Positions 24,001-36,396 of a stretch of DNA of 64,000 bases are shown here, piece by piece. The stretch comes from Ochotona curzoniae. Its lineage: Eukaryota; Chordata; Mammalia; Lagomorpha; Ochotonidae. A model generated the notes under the pieces. It ran no database searches and was not told the origin of the DNA. It saw nothing but the letters and a program-made list of their open reading frames with translations. Numbering within the stretch: the first letter of the stretch is position 1; the number at the start of each line of letters is the position of its first letter. The stretch covers positions 14,003,001 through 14,067,000 of the forward strand of contig NW_024467083.1 in NCBI RefSeq assembly GCF_017591425.1, read 5' to 3'. Made by a program: the position numbers and the translations under genes.

Positions 24001-24278
24001 TTAAGATTTAAATTTCACTGTTATTGGAAAGTCAGATATACAGAGAGGAGAAGAGAAAGAGCAGAAGATCTTCCATTCAATGATCCACTCCCCAAGTGTT
24101 TGCAACTACTGAAGCTGAGCCAATCCGATGCCAGGAGCCAGGGGCCTCTTTCAGGTCTCACATGTGGGTGCAGGGTCCCAAGGCTTTAGGCCATCCTCAG
24201 CTGCTTTCCCAGGCCACAAACGGATCTGGTGGGAAGCAGGGACACCAGGATTAGAACTGATGCTCATAAGGTTCTGCT
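24001..24278 (-). mobile_element. CSINE, head truncated
   Basis: Minus-strand copy: tail ttaagatttaaatttcactg, linker cagagaggagaagagaaag, body caggagccaggggcctctt, ending at ttagaactgatgctcataag. The tRNA-like head that should follow is missing, so the 5' end was truncated or deleted. Confidence 0.85.
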
Positions 24279-25211
24279 TTCTTAAAGTCTCCCCTTAATG
24301 AAACGTTCTCTCCCAGCAGAATAGTCCAGAAAGAGTGTTGAATGGGGATGCAGGAATCATGATTTGACAAGGAGGTCATTATGGATAGGGAAAACAAGAA
24401 TTTCACTCTGACCTATTTTTCCCAGTCTGTTGTTTCCAGATACAGGAACATGACGTCATGTTTCTTATTCCATGCACAAACTGAGTTTTTAAGATCAGTA
24501 CCTTAAATATATAGCATGCTATAACTAAGATGGGATTTTATGAGGGCTTAATAAAGTTCTTGGTTAATACCTTCTAAATAATGTATATGTATATAGCTAT
24601 ATATATGGATATGGATTATAGATATAATTTGTGTATCTGATGCTGGTGCACAGTTTTGTGTCTTCTCCATCATAATGTGTGTCCCTTTGGTGGTTTCAAA
24701 ATCATATAATCATCAGTCATGTGTCAAATCCTATGCATAGAAGTCAGATATTTTCAGAGTCTATGGTAACTTTGGCAGAGAAGTTGTAGATATCCATATC
24801 CAGAGAATGTGTCGATCCCAATGAAGATGAATCACTGAATCTGCTGAGGCTAACAGGGTCAGAAAATAATTAATTTTGTTCCAAATTACAAGCCAGTATT
24901 TTTGCAAGAAGACATCGTATGAAATAATTAGATTCATTCATTTCTACTGGCAGAATAAGCAATTCAGCAACTTCAGTGGTTGCTTTAGTCTTCGTGTGCA
25001 AGAAGCCATTTTTTGAATAATTCATGGCTCTTACTTTACTACCATGCTACTTTACTACCACGCTAAAGTGCTATCACATTCAACAACACAGCTTAGTAAA
25101 GTGGACTAGCAATTCATTTTGTCTAGCTAGCCGTTGAGTAATTCCTTTCTGATGTATTCAAAATATAGTGAGAGAAAACAATCAACAGACTACCTTCACG
25201 TCCATTGATCC
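24279..25211. other. Unique DNA with a CRE-type palindrome
   Basis: No gene recognised. A short AT dinucleotide-rich patch lies at about 24590-24615, and a perfect 16 bp palindrome at 24447-24462 is listed separately. Confidence 0.5.
24447..24462. promoter_or_regulatory. Perfect palindrome with consensus CRE core
   Basis: The 16 bp AACATGACGTCATGTT equals its own reverse complement. Its centre TGACGTCA (24451-24458) is the full consensus cAMP-response element bound by CREB/ATF bZIP dimers. It lies in otherwise unique DNA with no promoter features near it. A role is inference only, since an 8 bp site can arise by chance in 64 kb, although the CpG makes this less common in such DNA. Confidence 0.3.
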
Positions 25212-25289
25212 ATTCCTTTCTTTCTTCCTTCCTTCCTTCCTTCCTTCCTTCCTTCCTTCCTTCCTTCCTCTTCCTTCCTTTCTTCCTTC

Positions 25290-25371
<82 letters not shown>

Positions 25372-25380
25372 CTTTTCTTT
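25212..25380. repeat. (CTTC)n/(CTTT)n microsatellite, 169 bp
   Basis: About 60 bp of ttcc repeats grade into about 110 bp of tttc repeats, with a few interruptions (ctcttcc near 25268). One strand is all purine and the other all pyrimidine. This yields long false open frames of Phe/Leu/Ser on the plus strand and Lys/Glu/Arg/Gly on the minus strand. Confidence 0.97.
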
Positions 25381-25915
25381 GCCTGCACCATTTATATACA
25401 ATCTGTAATGTATGCTTCTTTTTAAATGCACCAACTGGATTGCTTGCTATTGCTCTTAATGTAAATAGTATACTGTTTTAGCTATATCTTCCTCCAAATA
25501 ATCCAGAACGACCATGTGTTCTGCTTACATTTCTGACCATTTAAAAAATTTCAATGTGTTACTCTATCTAATGGGCATCCATGGTGAAACTCTGGTAGGT
25601 AATATTCATTTTTAGTCAACATCTACATTTCAAGTCTACATGCCTAGAAGCTAGCCATGTGTTATTCCCCTCTTATCAACTAGTCTGAGTTTTGCCTTCT
25701 CTTAGGCAAAAAGGTATTGAATCCTGGGAGAAGCACTGGTACAAATGGATATGCAAAAGCATTGTCCAAAGTCCACTCTTTCTATAATTTACTTTTGCTC
25801 TGGGAACTGATTGAAACCAAAAGCCAAATATGCATTACAGTAAGTGCTATTCTATTCCATATATTAAACCTTTTGATGATTAGAGCTTAATAACTTATAA
25901 TTTAGCAGAAAACAT
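25381..25915. other. Unique DNA, no gene seen
   Basis: No repeat or gene recognised. Confidence 0.5.
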
Positions 25916-25916
25916 T

Positions 25917-26232
25917 TAATGTGTGACGTAGCAAGCATCTACCTGTGAAACCAGCATCACATGAGGGTGCTGGTTGGTGTCCTAGCTACTCTTCCTTCAA
26001 TCCAGCTCCCTGCTTGTGATCGGAGATGGGAGCAGAAAGTAGTTCTAGTCCTTTAATCTATGCACCTGTGTGGGTATCAAGGAAGCTCTTTGCTCCTGGC
26101 TTCTTCTGTCTACATTGGCTCAGCTTCTGCTTTTGCAGCCATTTGGGGGAATGAAACAGCTTATGGAAAACCCCCCAACCCTTTTTTCTTTCTTTTGTAA
26201 AATCTGCCTTTTCTATAAAAATAAACTAAAAG
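25917..26232 (+). mobile_element. Old CSINE, plus strand
   Basis: Diverged copy: gacgtagcaagcatctacc head remnant, ccagctccctgcttgtgatc, gcttctgcttttgcagccat, degenerate linker, tail ctataaaaataaactaaaag. Confidence 0.75.
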
Positions 26233-26730
26233 CAAAGACAACCATTTAGTTTCACAACCGATGAATGTGTTCTTGGCAGATGCTCTGTTGCTAATGAGTG
26301 CACCGGAAACTGTGTGTGTGCTGCTTACTGAACTCTGATAATCATATTTGTGAATTTATGTTGAGCATTTAATGACACTTCACAAAGAACCAAAGAACTG
26401 TTGATTGTGGGTTTTTCCTGCAACATTGGATTGGCTAGATTCTATTACTTGAGTAAGCAAAAAGAAATGATAATAATAGTTCCTACAGCACAAAAACAGA
26501 CTCTAAATTGGGGACCTATATTATGACCTAGTGTAAACAGTTATCTGCAGGTCATTGAATGAATGAATGACTATGTTTCATGGTCCATGCAGTATTTCCA
26601 TGCAGTAAATCTGGGAAATCAGGAGTTTGTTTCCAACATGTCAGTAATCACTATCCTGCACTGCCTGATGCTTAGATGTTTAGTCTCCAGAATTACAATC
26701 ATGTGCAACATAAACAGCATCTGTTGTTAT
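26233..26730. other. Unique DNA, no gene seen
   Basis: No repeat or gene recognised. The pre-insertion target of the next SINE lies at its right edge. Confidence 0.5.
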
Positions 26731-26748
26731 TATTTTTCCTGTTATTTC

Positions 26749-27083
26749 TTTTTTTTTTTAAGATTTATTTATTTTTATTGCAAAGTCAGATATACAGAGA
26801 GAAGGACAGACAGAGAGAAGGATCTTCTGTCCAATGATTCACTCCCCAAGTGACCAAAACAGCTGGAACTGAGCCTATTCGAAGCCGGGAGCCAGGAGGT
26901 CTTCCAGGTCTCCCACACGGGTACAGGATTCCAAGGCTTTGGGCCGTCCTTGATTGCTTTCCCAGGCCACAAGCAGGGAGCTGAATGGGAAGTGGAGCTG
27001 CTGGGAACTAGAACCAGCGCCCATATGGGATTCCAGCACGTTTAAGATGAGGACTTTAGCCACTAGGCCACCGTACTGGGCCC
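26749..27083 (-). mobile_element. CSINE with perfect 18 bp TSD
   Basis: Full-length minus-strand SINE: T tail and aagatttatttatttttatt, linker cagagagaaggacagacag, body gccgggagccaggagg, head ggccaccgtactgggcc. It is flanked by an exact 18 bp duplication, tatttttcctgttatttc, at 26731-26748 and 27084-27101, the longest target duplication in the window. Confidence 0.97.
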
Positions 27084-27101
27084 TATTTTTCCTGTTATTT
27101 C

Positions 27102-28624
27102 AATAGAAAGGCAGGAGTCTCTGACAATACACATTGTCAATAGACTAATTTTTCTTGGCATATCTAAATGTTGCTCTTTTTCTTAGGCTTTAATGACATC
27201 ACTGTGAAGTGGCCCCCATTGGTTTTACTTGTATTTATTATTTTTTCCTTCAATGCATAACACTACCTGAATTTATGGTTTGAATTTCACCCTGCCCTTT
27301 TGATGTTTAAATTCGCTTTTTCACTGTATTCAAACTTCTGTTAAATACAGCCATGGGTCCTAATGCATTTAATTAATGTTTACTTTTGAATCCATGTTTG
27401 GTGAATACAGTAGGTTAAAAAAAAATAATATTTTGCTAGCAGCCCCCCAAAATTACAGCAAATCATGTTTCACTAATAGCTTAGTCAAAATTATGTGTTG
27501 GACAAACACAGAATAAGGATTATCTGATATAGTCTTCATTCTTTCATAATAGTAAGTAGAGAGCTGTACTGTAATTCCTGCTCCATCCCCCTCTTTGTTA
27601 GCACCATCCTAAATCTCAGTGAAACGTTTCCTTTGTCAGACTAGCTCCCTGCCGGGTGGATATCTTGAGTATGCATCGTCACCACAATTAGACCAACAAC
27701 TCTGCACATGCTGCATTGTTTGTATATAAACTATTCTATCATCTGGAAAATATACAAAGTAAAATAACAAGTAAATATTTTTTTTTATTTTCCTAGCATA
27801 CTTAATACTTTTATCTTCTTTTATCAATATCTTGCCTATTTGTCAAATATCCAATTATCATAATAAGAGGTCAAGAATGAATTGCAGGGTTGTATGAACA
27901 TATCAGTATTTTGTTTCTTTTAAACTGCATTCAAATAAATTATTATATCTTCCAGATAGATTATTTTGTTTACCATATGCATGTGTGCTTTTAAAAGAGG
28001 TATCTGTTTTCCTAGCCTAGTGTATCTTTTTTTCCATCACCCCCATTGCCTTTAATTTATTTTGCTCCGTTGTGTACAATGACATCTTAATTAACGAGCT
28101 GTACTCGTTTAAAGGAATTCACCCAAACATGAATGATGAGATTCATTTAAGTTTCTAGCATTTTTGCTACCAGTTATAGTAAGTGATTATGGTTCCCAAA
28201 CTTTTCCCTTTAAAAAGCTCTAGTCCAAATTATTTAGTTCAGGGGGGAAAAAAAAGCCTACAGTTTCCTATGTTCCGCTGTTGAGTGAACACTCAACACT
28301 CACTTGAATTGAGATCATTATGTTTTCTCCATGCAGCCTGGTGTCATGGTTCTTTTTCTACTATATGTTCTTTAAAGGTAATTGCCATTGTTTTCCAATT
28401 TCTAAATGCTATTTTACTTGGCTACTCTACTTTGTACATATCAATACATTGATGTTGTCTCCATTTTGACTAACATTGACCTACCAGCATTAAATTTTAC
28501 AAGAAAGTGAAAACAGATATTTTACTGTTTTTAGAATAAAGTATTATACATTTTATTAAATATGCTTTATCTACAAATCTACAAATTAAACACATGGATA
28601 TTTTGTATGCCATTTAATTAAATA
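27102..28624. other. Unique AT-rich DNA, no gene seen
   Basis: About 1.5 kb with no recognised repeat. Short G or A runs occur near 28242. No coding or RNA gene signal. Confidence 0.55.
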
Positions 28625-28765
28625 ATTTATTTAAGATTTACGTATTCCATTTTAAAGATATAATGACTGAGAGGAGAGGAAGATAATAGGAAGAAGAGAA
28701 ATACATATATATATATTGGTATATTGGAAGAAGAGGAATATATATGTGTAAATATGTATATATTT

Positions 28766-28836
<71 letters not shown>

Positions 28837-29100
28837 TCTTCCATCCATCCATCTTCTGGTTCACTACCCAAACGACCATTCTGGGTAAGGCTGAAATCAG
28901 GAAGCCAAAAAGCCAAAAAGCCCAACTGAGTCCCCCATGTAGGGACAGGGTCCTGAGTATTCATCCATCTTCTGTTTCCTTTCCAGACATGTTTTCAGGC
29001 ATCTAGATTGATGTCAGTGCAAACGAGTCTCAAATTAATCCTCTGATATAGAATTCACAACAGCAAGTTTATGTTTAACATGCTGCAGTACAGCGTCAAC
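28625..29100 (-). mobile_element. Old CSINE expanded by microsatellites
   Basis: Minus-strand copy whose linker has grown. A mixed AT-rich block with two near-copies of attggaagaagagaaat-like sequence is followed by (TA)n at about 28768-28800 and (GA)n at 28801-28828. The body (gatcttccatcc, then acagggtcctgagtattcatc) and the head remnant at about 29080-29100 follow. The expansion makes the copy about 150 bp longer than normal. Confidence 0.8.
28768..28828. repeat. (TA)n(GA)n microsatellite
   Basis: Pure TA repeats switch abruptly to pure GA repeats at 28800/28801. The tract lies inside a SINE at the position of its purine/pyrimidine linker. Confidence 0.97.
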
Positions 29101-30784
29101 CTCCATGTCTCATGATGATTTAATGTGTCAACCTGAATGGACTAAAAGATGTCCAAATTTTTTTTTAAATGCCATATTTACTGTAACTGTAAGTTGTTAC
29201 TTTTAAAATTAAGATTGATATTTGAATATGTATTGATTCTTTCTACTTCTTTGAGAAACCTATCACAGTATTTAATACATTGACATAAAGAGTTGAATGT
29301 AATTATTAAAGTTACATTGAGCTGCGATGTCTTGCTTATTTTTCTTTCATCATTTGTGCTGATGACATTTTATCTTCTTCTTTGTACTTTTTTTTCCTAT
29401 GATGATTTTTGACATTTTGATAGAACTTCACCCTGTTCTTACACAATAAAATGTATGTTTTTCATGTATTCATCTTTGGATTGTTGCAATTTGCACTGCA
29501 ATGATTCACCTTTTTACCTCTGTGCTTAAAATCAGAGCATTTGTTTTTATATGAATATCAAATGGGATTAACTTGTATATAAAGATATATTTCTCACTGT
29601 AATGCAAAATACTTTGGAGCTAGACTTCAGTTTAAACATCTTTCCTTCCCAATTTTTTAGTGTCTTATTAGAGGCAAAGAATTAGACAATGAAATATATT
29701 TACTGCTATTACTTTAGGTGAATTATCAGTGGAGTTAATCAAGAAGAAAACATTGGATTTTAAAGCCATCTATTGAGAAATTACGGGATTAATTCTGTAG
29801 AAAATTTTGAAACTCCAGACATTTTGAGATAAAAACAATAGTAGTATCATAATGTAATTATGCACAAACAAGATTGGAATAGACCAGCATGAACTGACAA
29901 AATTATTTTGGTTGAAGATAAAAAATCTACTCAAGTGTTTTCCTTCATAATTATATTTTCCTTCTCTAATGCGTCATTCTTTCTTTTAATCACTACAGTG
30001 AATTACATGTGTTATTTTAAAAAAGAGTTGAGTAAATTTTACACTTTGGAATATATGGCCATTTAGCACGAAATAATTTTAGAGTTTTCACATTTGTGTT
30101 ACTGGTGACATACAATATTGACTTGCAGCTAGAGCATAATAAATCAGGCAGGAAGTAGAAATCTATTTAGTAAATTTTCATAAGTGCATATAACTCTAGA
30201 GTATTTCCAGGTGAGAAAACAAGAAAATGGAGCCAAATTCTCATTCTAAATCTTACAATACTTGATATTAATATTAATTATACTTTAGACAAATAAAACA
30301 CTATGACTGCTTCTTTAGGCTAAGTTAAAGTCAGTGAATGAATAAGTACATTCCTCCTACTTTCAAGATTATAGGATTTGAAGACAGAAATAACTTTAAA
30401 AGACAAACCCTTCTGGCCTTCACAAAGAAGCAACCAAATTAACTGAGAACACAGCAGGGTTTCATTATCAAGAAAAAAATTAGCTCAACAACTTTTTAAA
30501 CGCAATTTGGGAACCAGGGGTTCACTGGAAGGCAAAATAAAAACTAAACGTGACTGTCAAGGAGCAGCATTCATTAAATCTTTTCAGTTCTCTAATATGC
30601 TCTGTAATTTCCCTGTTTTTTATTCATTCTTCTTCTTAGCCCCCTTTTCGCCAAACAATATTGATTCCCATTGTGTTCAACAAACTATAAAATTATAATA
30701 GTTTCTCAAAATGAAAAAATTGCATTTAGCTATATATTATATTTAGGAATATAAACCCTATCACTAAACTTATGATAACATTGA
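29101..30784. other. Unique AT-rich DNA, no gene seen
   Basis: No repeat family recognised. Open frames are all short. Confidence 0.55.
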
Positions 30785-31084
30785 CCATGGCCCAGTGTGG
30801 TAGCCTAGTGGCTAAAGTTCTCATCTTGCATATGCTGAGATCCCTTATTGGCACTGGACCACTTGCCTTCCAGCTCCATGCTCGTGACCTGGGAAAGCAG
30901 TTGAGGGTGGCCGGAAGCCTTGGGCCCCTGCACCCATGAGGGTGACTTGGAAGAAACTCTCAGTTTCAGATCTGCTTAACTCTGGCTTTTGTGTCCACTT
31001 GAGGCATGAACCAACACATGGCAGATCTTTCTATGTCTTCTTCTCTCTAGATAACTGAATTTCAAATAAAAATACTTATTTTTA
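30785..31084 (+). mobile_element. CSINE, plus strand
   Basis: Plus-strand copy: ggcccagtgtggtagcctag head, a deletion of about 15 bp between ggcactgg and accacttgcc, gacctgggaaagcagttgag, a gap in the linker region, tail caaataaaaatac. Confidence 0.88.
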
Positions 31085-31349
31085 TGCAAAAAAATAAAAA
31101 CTTATTTTTTAATCCAAAAAATAGACTTATTGGTGAAGGAGTGTACACATATACGCTCAAAGATGAACTCTATACTGGTGACTAGTATACTGGGAAGTCA
31201 AGTTATGTTGCAGTATGCATCTCTACTCCCAAATGAAAGGAGGCCCTGCAGTAAAACAATATGAGATTAGATTTTTTTACCTTCATCTAATAAAATGCAT
31301 TAAAGCATTTAAATATCAGAATGTAAAACTCGTGTTCTTAAAAGAGTAT

Positions 31350-31492
31350 ACTACTACAGCATAGGAGAAGAAAGTGTGGGGGGGAATGGAGAAGCAGGAA
31401 AGAGAAGGAAGATGGGCACATCCTATTCCTATAAAACTGTATCATGTAAAATAATAAAAATGGTTAAAATTAAAATCTAAAAAAAGACCTAA
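31350..31492 (+). mobile_element. L1 3' terminal fragment
   Basis: G/A-rich stretch (gaagaaagtgtgggggggaa, aagggagaagg-like) followed by tataaaactgtatcatgt, aaaataataaaaatgg and an A-rich end. This layout is typical of many mammalian L1 3' termini. The upstream boundary is not resolved. Confidence 0.55.
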
Positions 31493-33425
31493 ATATTGCA
31501 GATGGTGATGTGTTCAAGTACCTGAAGGAAGGCACAGTTCATCAGTTTGCAAATGCGTGCAATTGAATTCTGATCAGATGCATAACTGAGGCATGGCAAA
31601 TGGTTTGTAACATAATTAATACAATGGTAGTGCAGCAAGTTAAGTATTTAAATTGTGGAATTTTTAAATAAAACATCATATTCTTGTTTCCGCATATATT
31701 TTTCTTTAAAATATTAATGGGTTTTGAAAGATAATTTTTTACTCAAAATCATGAGGCAGAAAATTGTTCACCACAATTATAATGACATCATTCACACTCT
31801 AAGTCCATCTAGTTTTAGATATTTTGCTATTTTATCTAGAGTTCTCCACCCATTTCGTGGGTCACTTAGTTATGCTAATACTTTGCTGAACAATAGTTAC
31901 ACTCTAAGATGGTAATGTAGAGTTCATACAATTATAATGATGAAACTGAATGGTTTGTGGAGTCAAGAACATCAAAAATACATCTCAAAATAATAATAAA
32001 GTAATCAAATTTAATCAGCAATATAATTAAGTAATTAAGTTAACCAATAATAAAAAGTCAATGTGAGGAAACTTATAGGAAAAAATAAGTTTATAAAACA
32101 CACATTGTATTTGTTACAGTTAAAATATTTTCAGAAATTTTTTGCACGCAAGTAAAAAAATTCAAGTTCAAGATATGAAAATTAAAATCCCCAGATTTCT
32201 GGTTAAACTATTCCTCTAAATAATATCCTTCATTTTTCCTTTTTTTTCTCAGTATATTGATATAGATTCAAATTTTCCTTATACAAAATTTATAAATTAT
32301 AATATGTTCTTTAAAGCAAAGTGTGTTATGATTCTTGGCTTTAGGCACAGAGCAATATGACAACCATTGTCCAAATAAGCTAAACAAACAGAAAACTGAA
32401 ATCATGAATCCTGGAAAAAGCAATTTTAGAAGAATTTTTAATACATTTTAATGAATTATGCATACATAATTGCAAACATAATTATATTCCTTATATATAA
32501 AAATTATTCCAAAAATTTAAGCTAAGACTTTACCCATGTATCCCATGTTATATATATAGAGCAAGTGTACAACCAAGCAGCCCCTTAAGGACACAATAAT
32601 ATGTCATAATGACTGTGAAAGAAATTAGTGTTTATCACTGAACAGATTTCGAAGCAAACAAAAGTTCCATTTAACTAAAGGTAGTTAATGTTAATATGCT
32701 TCAAATTGGAAACTATGAGCCCATAGGATTTATTATCAGTGAGGGTCACACAGCTAACCATACCTCTGTACTTTTCTCTCCTTGGTCGTTTGACTGAGAT
32801 TTGTGAGCATAATTTGAGGCCTTGAGTCAGATTGCCATCCAGCAAATGGATTACACAAAGCTGTCTCATAATAAGAGAGTCATAGTGAATTCCGTGGACC
32901 ATGTGCATTAGAATAACCTCAATTTATTTCCAAATGATTTAAATTTGATTGCAATTTTTTACTTAAACATTGAAATGTCCTAAGCTTCTTGGCTGACACA
33001 CTTATGTGCTAGTATGGAAATCCACTGGAGATAAAATATCTTTCTCATCATACTGTAATAAAGCATCAGGGGAGATTATGTCTCCAGGAGCTTACACGCA
33101 ATATGGCATATAAAAACCTGATCGAAATGGTTTTGACCCAGTGACAAGATTACATCAAGATTACATTTTTCTAATTGCATTTTACCAATCATTTGTTTCT
33201 TTATCAATAGTAGTGTTAATTTCTTTCACCATTGATTTTGGATTAATTATTTGATTACTATGGAACAGTACATTTTATCTTATTGTGCAATAAAAATACA
33301 AAGTGCATTCTTCTTCTGAAACTATTTAGACCTCAGGAAACAGTAAGATGAATTTTCCAATTACACTGACCTTCCACTAGCATTGATTTTAGTTAACTTG
33401 TCAAAGATCAGTTGATTTTAGATGC
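31493..33425. other. Unique AT-rich DNA, no gene seen
   Basis: Nearly 2 kb without a recognised repeat. A 77-codon minus frame at 32675-32908 and a 63-codon plus frame near 31724 show nothing protein-like. Confidence 0.55.
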
Positions 33426-33429
33426 ATGG

Positions 33430-34394
33430 ATGAATTCCTGCTTTTTTTTAAATAATATTCCTTTTTATTGGTCTGCATGTCTAATTTTGTTCCAGTAGTA
33501 GGCTGCCTTGAATATAACTGCCCCTGTGATGACTGGAAGGCTGGTAGGCTGAAACCAGGCTTTGCTTCTGTTGCTTGAGATTACTTTAGCTTTTTATTCA
33601 TTTTTATTTAAAAGTGAGAATGCAATCAAATACCAGGCAAAATGGAAGTTGTTTACTTGTTACTTGTTCTCTATTTGAAGAAACTCTAAATTTAAATATG
33701 TTAGTTTATGCAGTCTAACACAGCAATAATGTCTTGCAAAGAGCTCACTAGTAATGAAGGTAATTCATATTAGAAAAAGCGCTTTCGCTATTTCGGTCTA
33801 TCTTGTGTTTTTCTTTGTTTGTTTGTTTTGGATCTATGAAAAATGTCCTTGATATGTTGACTGAGATCACGCTGAATCTGTAAGATCCGTTCTTGTATGC
33901 CCTTGCATTTGCAGTTTCACATTTTTTATTGTACAGATACTTCACACTTTGGGCTAAATATATTCCAAGGGATTTACATTTTTTTGTAACTGTTGTAAAT
34001 GGTACCAAACTTACCCATTTTACCTCAGCAGTGTGTTGGTTTTTGTACAAAAGCTATTGCTTTTTATAGGTTGATTTTTATATTTTACAAATTTACCAAA
34101 TTCTTTTATGAATTCTAATGGTCTCTTAGTGAAGGCTTTTAACTTCTCTACGTAGGATCATGTCATCGGCAAACCAAGAAAATTTGATTCCTTCTTACCA
34201 ATTTTGTATATCTTTGATTTCTCTTTCTTCCTTAATGGTTCCAACTAAAACTTTCATACTATATTGAATAACGGTTGTGAGCGTGAGCATCCTTTTCTGT
34301 TTCTTGATCTTAATGTAAATGCCTTTAACTATCCCCCATTTAGTTCATTTCTGGCTTTATTGCCTATACTGTGATGAGTAATGCTATACCAAAT
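33430..34394 (-). mobile_element. Old L1 ORF2 region, left segment
   Basis: Antisense match to the L1 reverse-transcriptase region: gttccagtagtaggctgcc, gctttgcttctgttgcttgag, ttccaagggatttacat, atcatgtcatcggcaaacc, atattgaataacggttgtgag, gagcatccttttctg. These are the minus-strand words seen over L1 ORF2 in mammals. Many stops and indels are present, so it is dead. It is interrupted on the right by a SINE. Confidence 0.85.
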
Positions 34395-34728
34395 ACTTTT
34401 ACAATATTTATTTATTTTTATTTCAAAGTCAGATATATATAGAAGGGAGGAAAGACAGAGAGGAAGATCTTCCGCCCTATGATTCATTCCCCAAGTGATC
34501 ACAATAGCCGCAGCTGGGCCAGTCCGAAGCCAGAAGCCAGGAGCCCTTCTTGGTCTCCCATGCAGGTGCAGGGACCCAAGGCTCTGGGCCATCTTTGACT
34601 GCTTTCTCAGGCCACAATTAGAGAACTGGATGGGAAGCCAGGATGCCTATATTAGAACCAGTCCCCATGTAGGATCCCGGTGCATTCAAGATGAGGACAT
34701 TAGCCATTAGGGCACCACGCCGGGCCAC
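34395..34728 (-). mobile_element. CSINE inserted in old L1, 11 bp TSD
   Basis: Minus-strand SINE: tail aatatttatttatttttatt, linker gggaggaaagacagagag, body gaagccagaagccaggagc, head gcaccacgccgggcc. It is flanked by ctataccaaat at 34384-34394 and 34729-34739. L1 sequence continues on both sides, so the SINE is the younger element. Confidence 0.95.
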
Positions 34729-34739
34729 CTATACCAAAT

Positions 34740-34865
34740 TTTCTTAAAGTATTTTCATTGTGAAGGGATGTTGTATTTTATTTAAATGCTTTCTCTGCAA
34801 ACTTTGTTATAATCTCATGCTATTTATTGTTCCTTCTTACCATGATACAACTTGTATAGGAATAA
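34740..34865 (-). mobile_element. Old L1 ORF2 region, right segment
   Basis: Continuation of the split L1: attttcattgtgaagggatg, ttgtattttatttaaatgc and tttctctgcaaact correspond to the next part of the antisense ORF2 text (in other L1s: gaagggttgttgaattttgtc, then aaggccttttctgcatc). It fades out by about 34865. Confidence 0.75.
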
Positions 34866-36277
34866 TGGAACTACATTTATAGAGCTATGAAACAACACCT
34901 TACCTTACAACTTACACAAAACCTGAAAGCTCTGAATCGATGAGTTTCAGTTCCTGTGACTGACCCTAGGTATTGTTGGCGTTTGGAGCGTGAAAGGAAC
35001 ATCAGATACATCTGTCTCTGCTCTCTTACCATCGGCATGCTCCTAAGTAAAATAGTGTGATGGATCTGAGGGTTGGCAAACAAACTTTATAAATATAATC
35101 TCTGAAATGAATGGCTTTCCTAAGTAATTTTTATCCTTTCTGTTTGTATCAGAAATAACATAAAATTCAGAATCATCCAAGAACATATTTTATCATCTGC
35201 TACTTCCAACTTATAAATTTAGAATGAACAATGTTTAGTTACCATGTGAAGGGGCTTTCCTCATGTGGAGCCTCCTGCCTGATGTCTGTGGTAGGAACAA
35301 ATCTGGCTTGGCTCATTGTAAAAAAACAAATGGATAAAGCACTAGAAACAGTACTTTATCTCTTGAAGTTTTTTGTTATATAGTTTGTAAAAATGTTTAG
35401 TAGAGTATTTGTCAAAATGAATGCTCATAAACAAATATGTGATTCTTGTGCAGGATACAAATATGAGTATTCTATTTGCATTATTTGTTTCAAAAACATG
35501 ACCTTAGGTTCTGAATAGGAAATGCTTATGATGGCTGTGGTTATAAAGACCTCTTTAAGTAGGACAGAAATGTATTTAAGTTTGACAAATAAAAGCTTTT
35601 CTTTTAGCAACTGTCCTTGATAATAGAACAAGAGTTTCCATAAAATAATGAAAGCGCTTGTAAAAACTTATTTATTTCTAAGCATTCCAAAATGCCAGTG
35701 ATGGATGATACAACACAAGAATGCTTTCTAAATTATACCTAAGTAACAAAAATTTGGCTTCATTAATCTCTTTCAAAAATGGCTGATTGCAGTTATCTGG
35801 CCCCCCTCCTTCCCCTTGTATTTTGGTCTTATTTAAAGCTTGGCTGATTTGAAGTACAAAATCTAGAACTCTGCATCCCCAGCTGAATTTTCAAATGATG
35901 GCAGCAAAGTATCAAAACTGAATTTCTGAGTGTTTCTTGTTTAAGTTTCATAAATCTAGTTTCCTTGTGAGTTTTAGGAAAAGTGTCTCCTAATTCTGGA
36001 TTTCTCTCATAATATCAGAAATAAAATTTATACCTGAAACATGCAGTCTTTTGCCATCTTTTCCAGGAGATACTTAAAAACAAGAATCAGAGAAAAAGAT
36101 AATTTAAAAATAGCCTTTAAATTAATTAAATCATTATAAGGCTGAAAGTCACCAAACTATCATAGGTTTCAACTTACAGTCTTGTTTGAATTAAAATTTA
36201 TACCCCCCCCTTTATTAACAGTCAAAAATAATCAGAGAACTTTAAATAGTCTTTTACCTTCTCATATTTCAAATGTA
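34866..36277. other. Unique DNA, no gene seen
   Basis: Start of an interval with no recognisable SINE. A 68-codon minus frame near 34877-35083 lies in slightly more GC-balanced DNA. No domain or exon structure is recognised. Confidence 0.5.
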
Positions 36278-36396
36278 ATGCTGTGGTTTGTGCACATTTT
36301 GAATGTTCTCCAAGGCATCACTTTCTGAAATACATCTCTCACTCTCAAAAATTAAGAATTTAAATCTAATCTGAGTGTGATGGTTATAAGTGGGCC
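36278..36396 (+). mobile_element. MaLR (MLT1-like) LTR, left half
   Basis: Reads like the start of an MLT1-type LTR: atgctgtggtttg, ttgaatgttctccaaggca, then gagtgtgatggttataagtg and ggcc. It stops where the L1 3' UTR begins, and the matching second half resumes after the L1 poly(A). MaLR elements are ancient non-autonomous LTR retrotransposons found across placental mammals. Confidence 0.55.

Noticed and set aside
25123..25434. Lys/Glu/Arg-rich and Phe/Ser/Leu-rich frames of 67 to 103 codons
   Set aside because: Direct translation of the CTTC/CTTT microsatellite in several frames.
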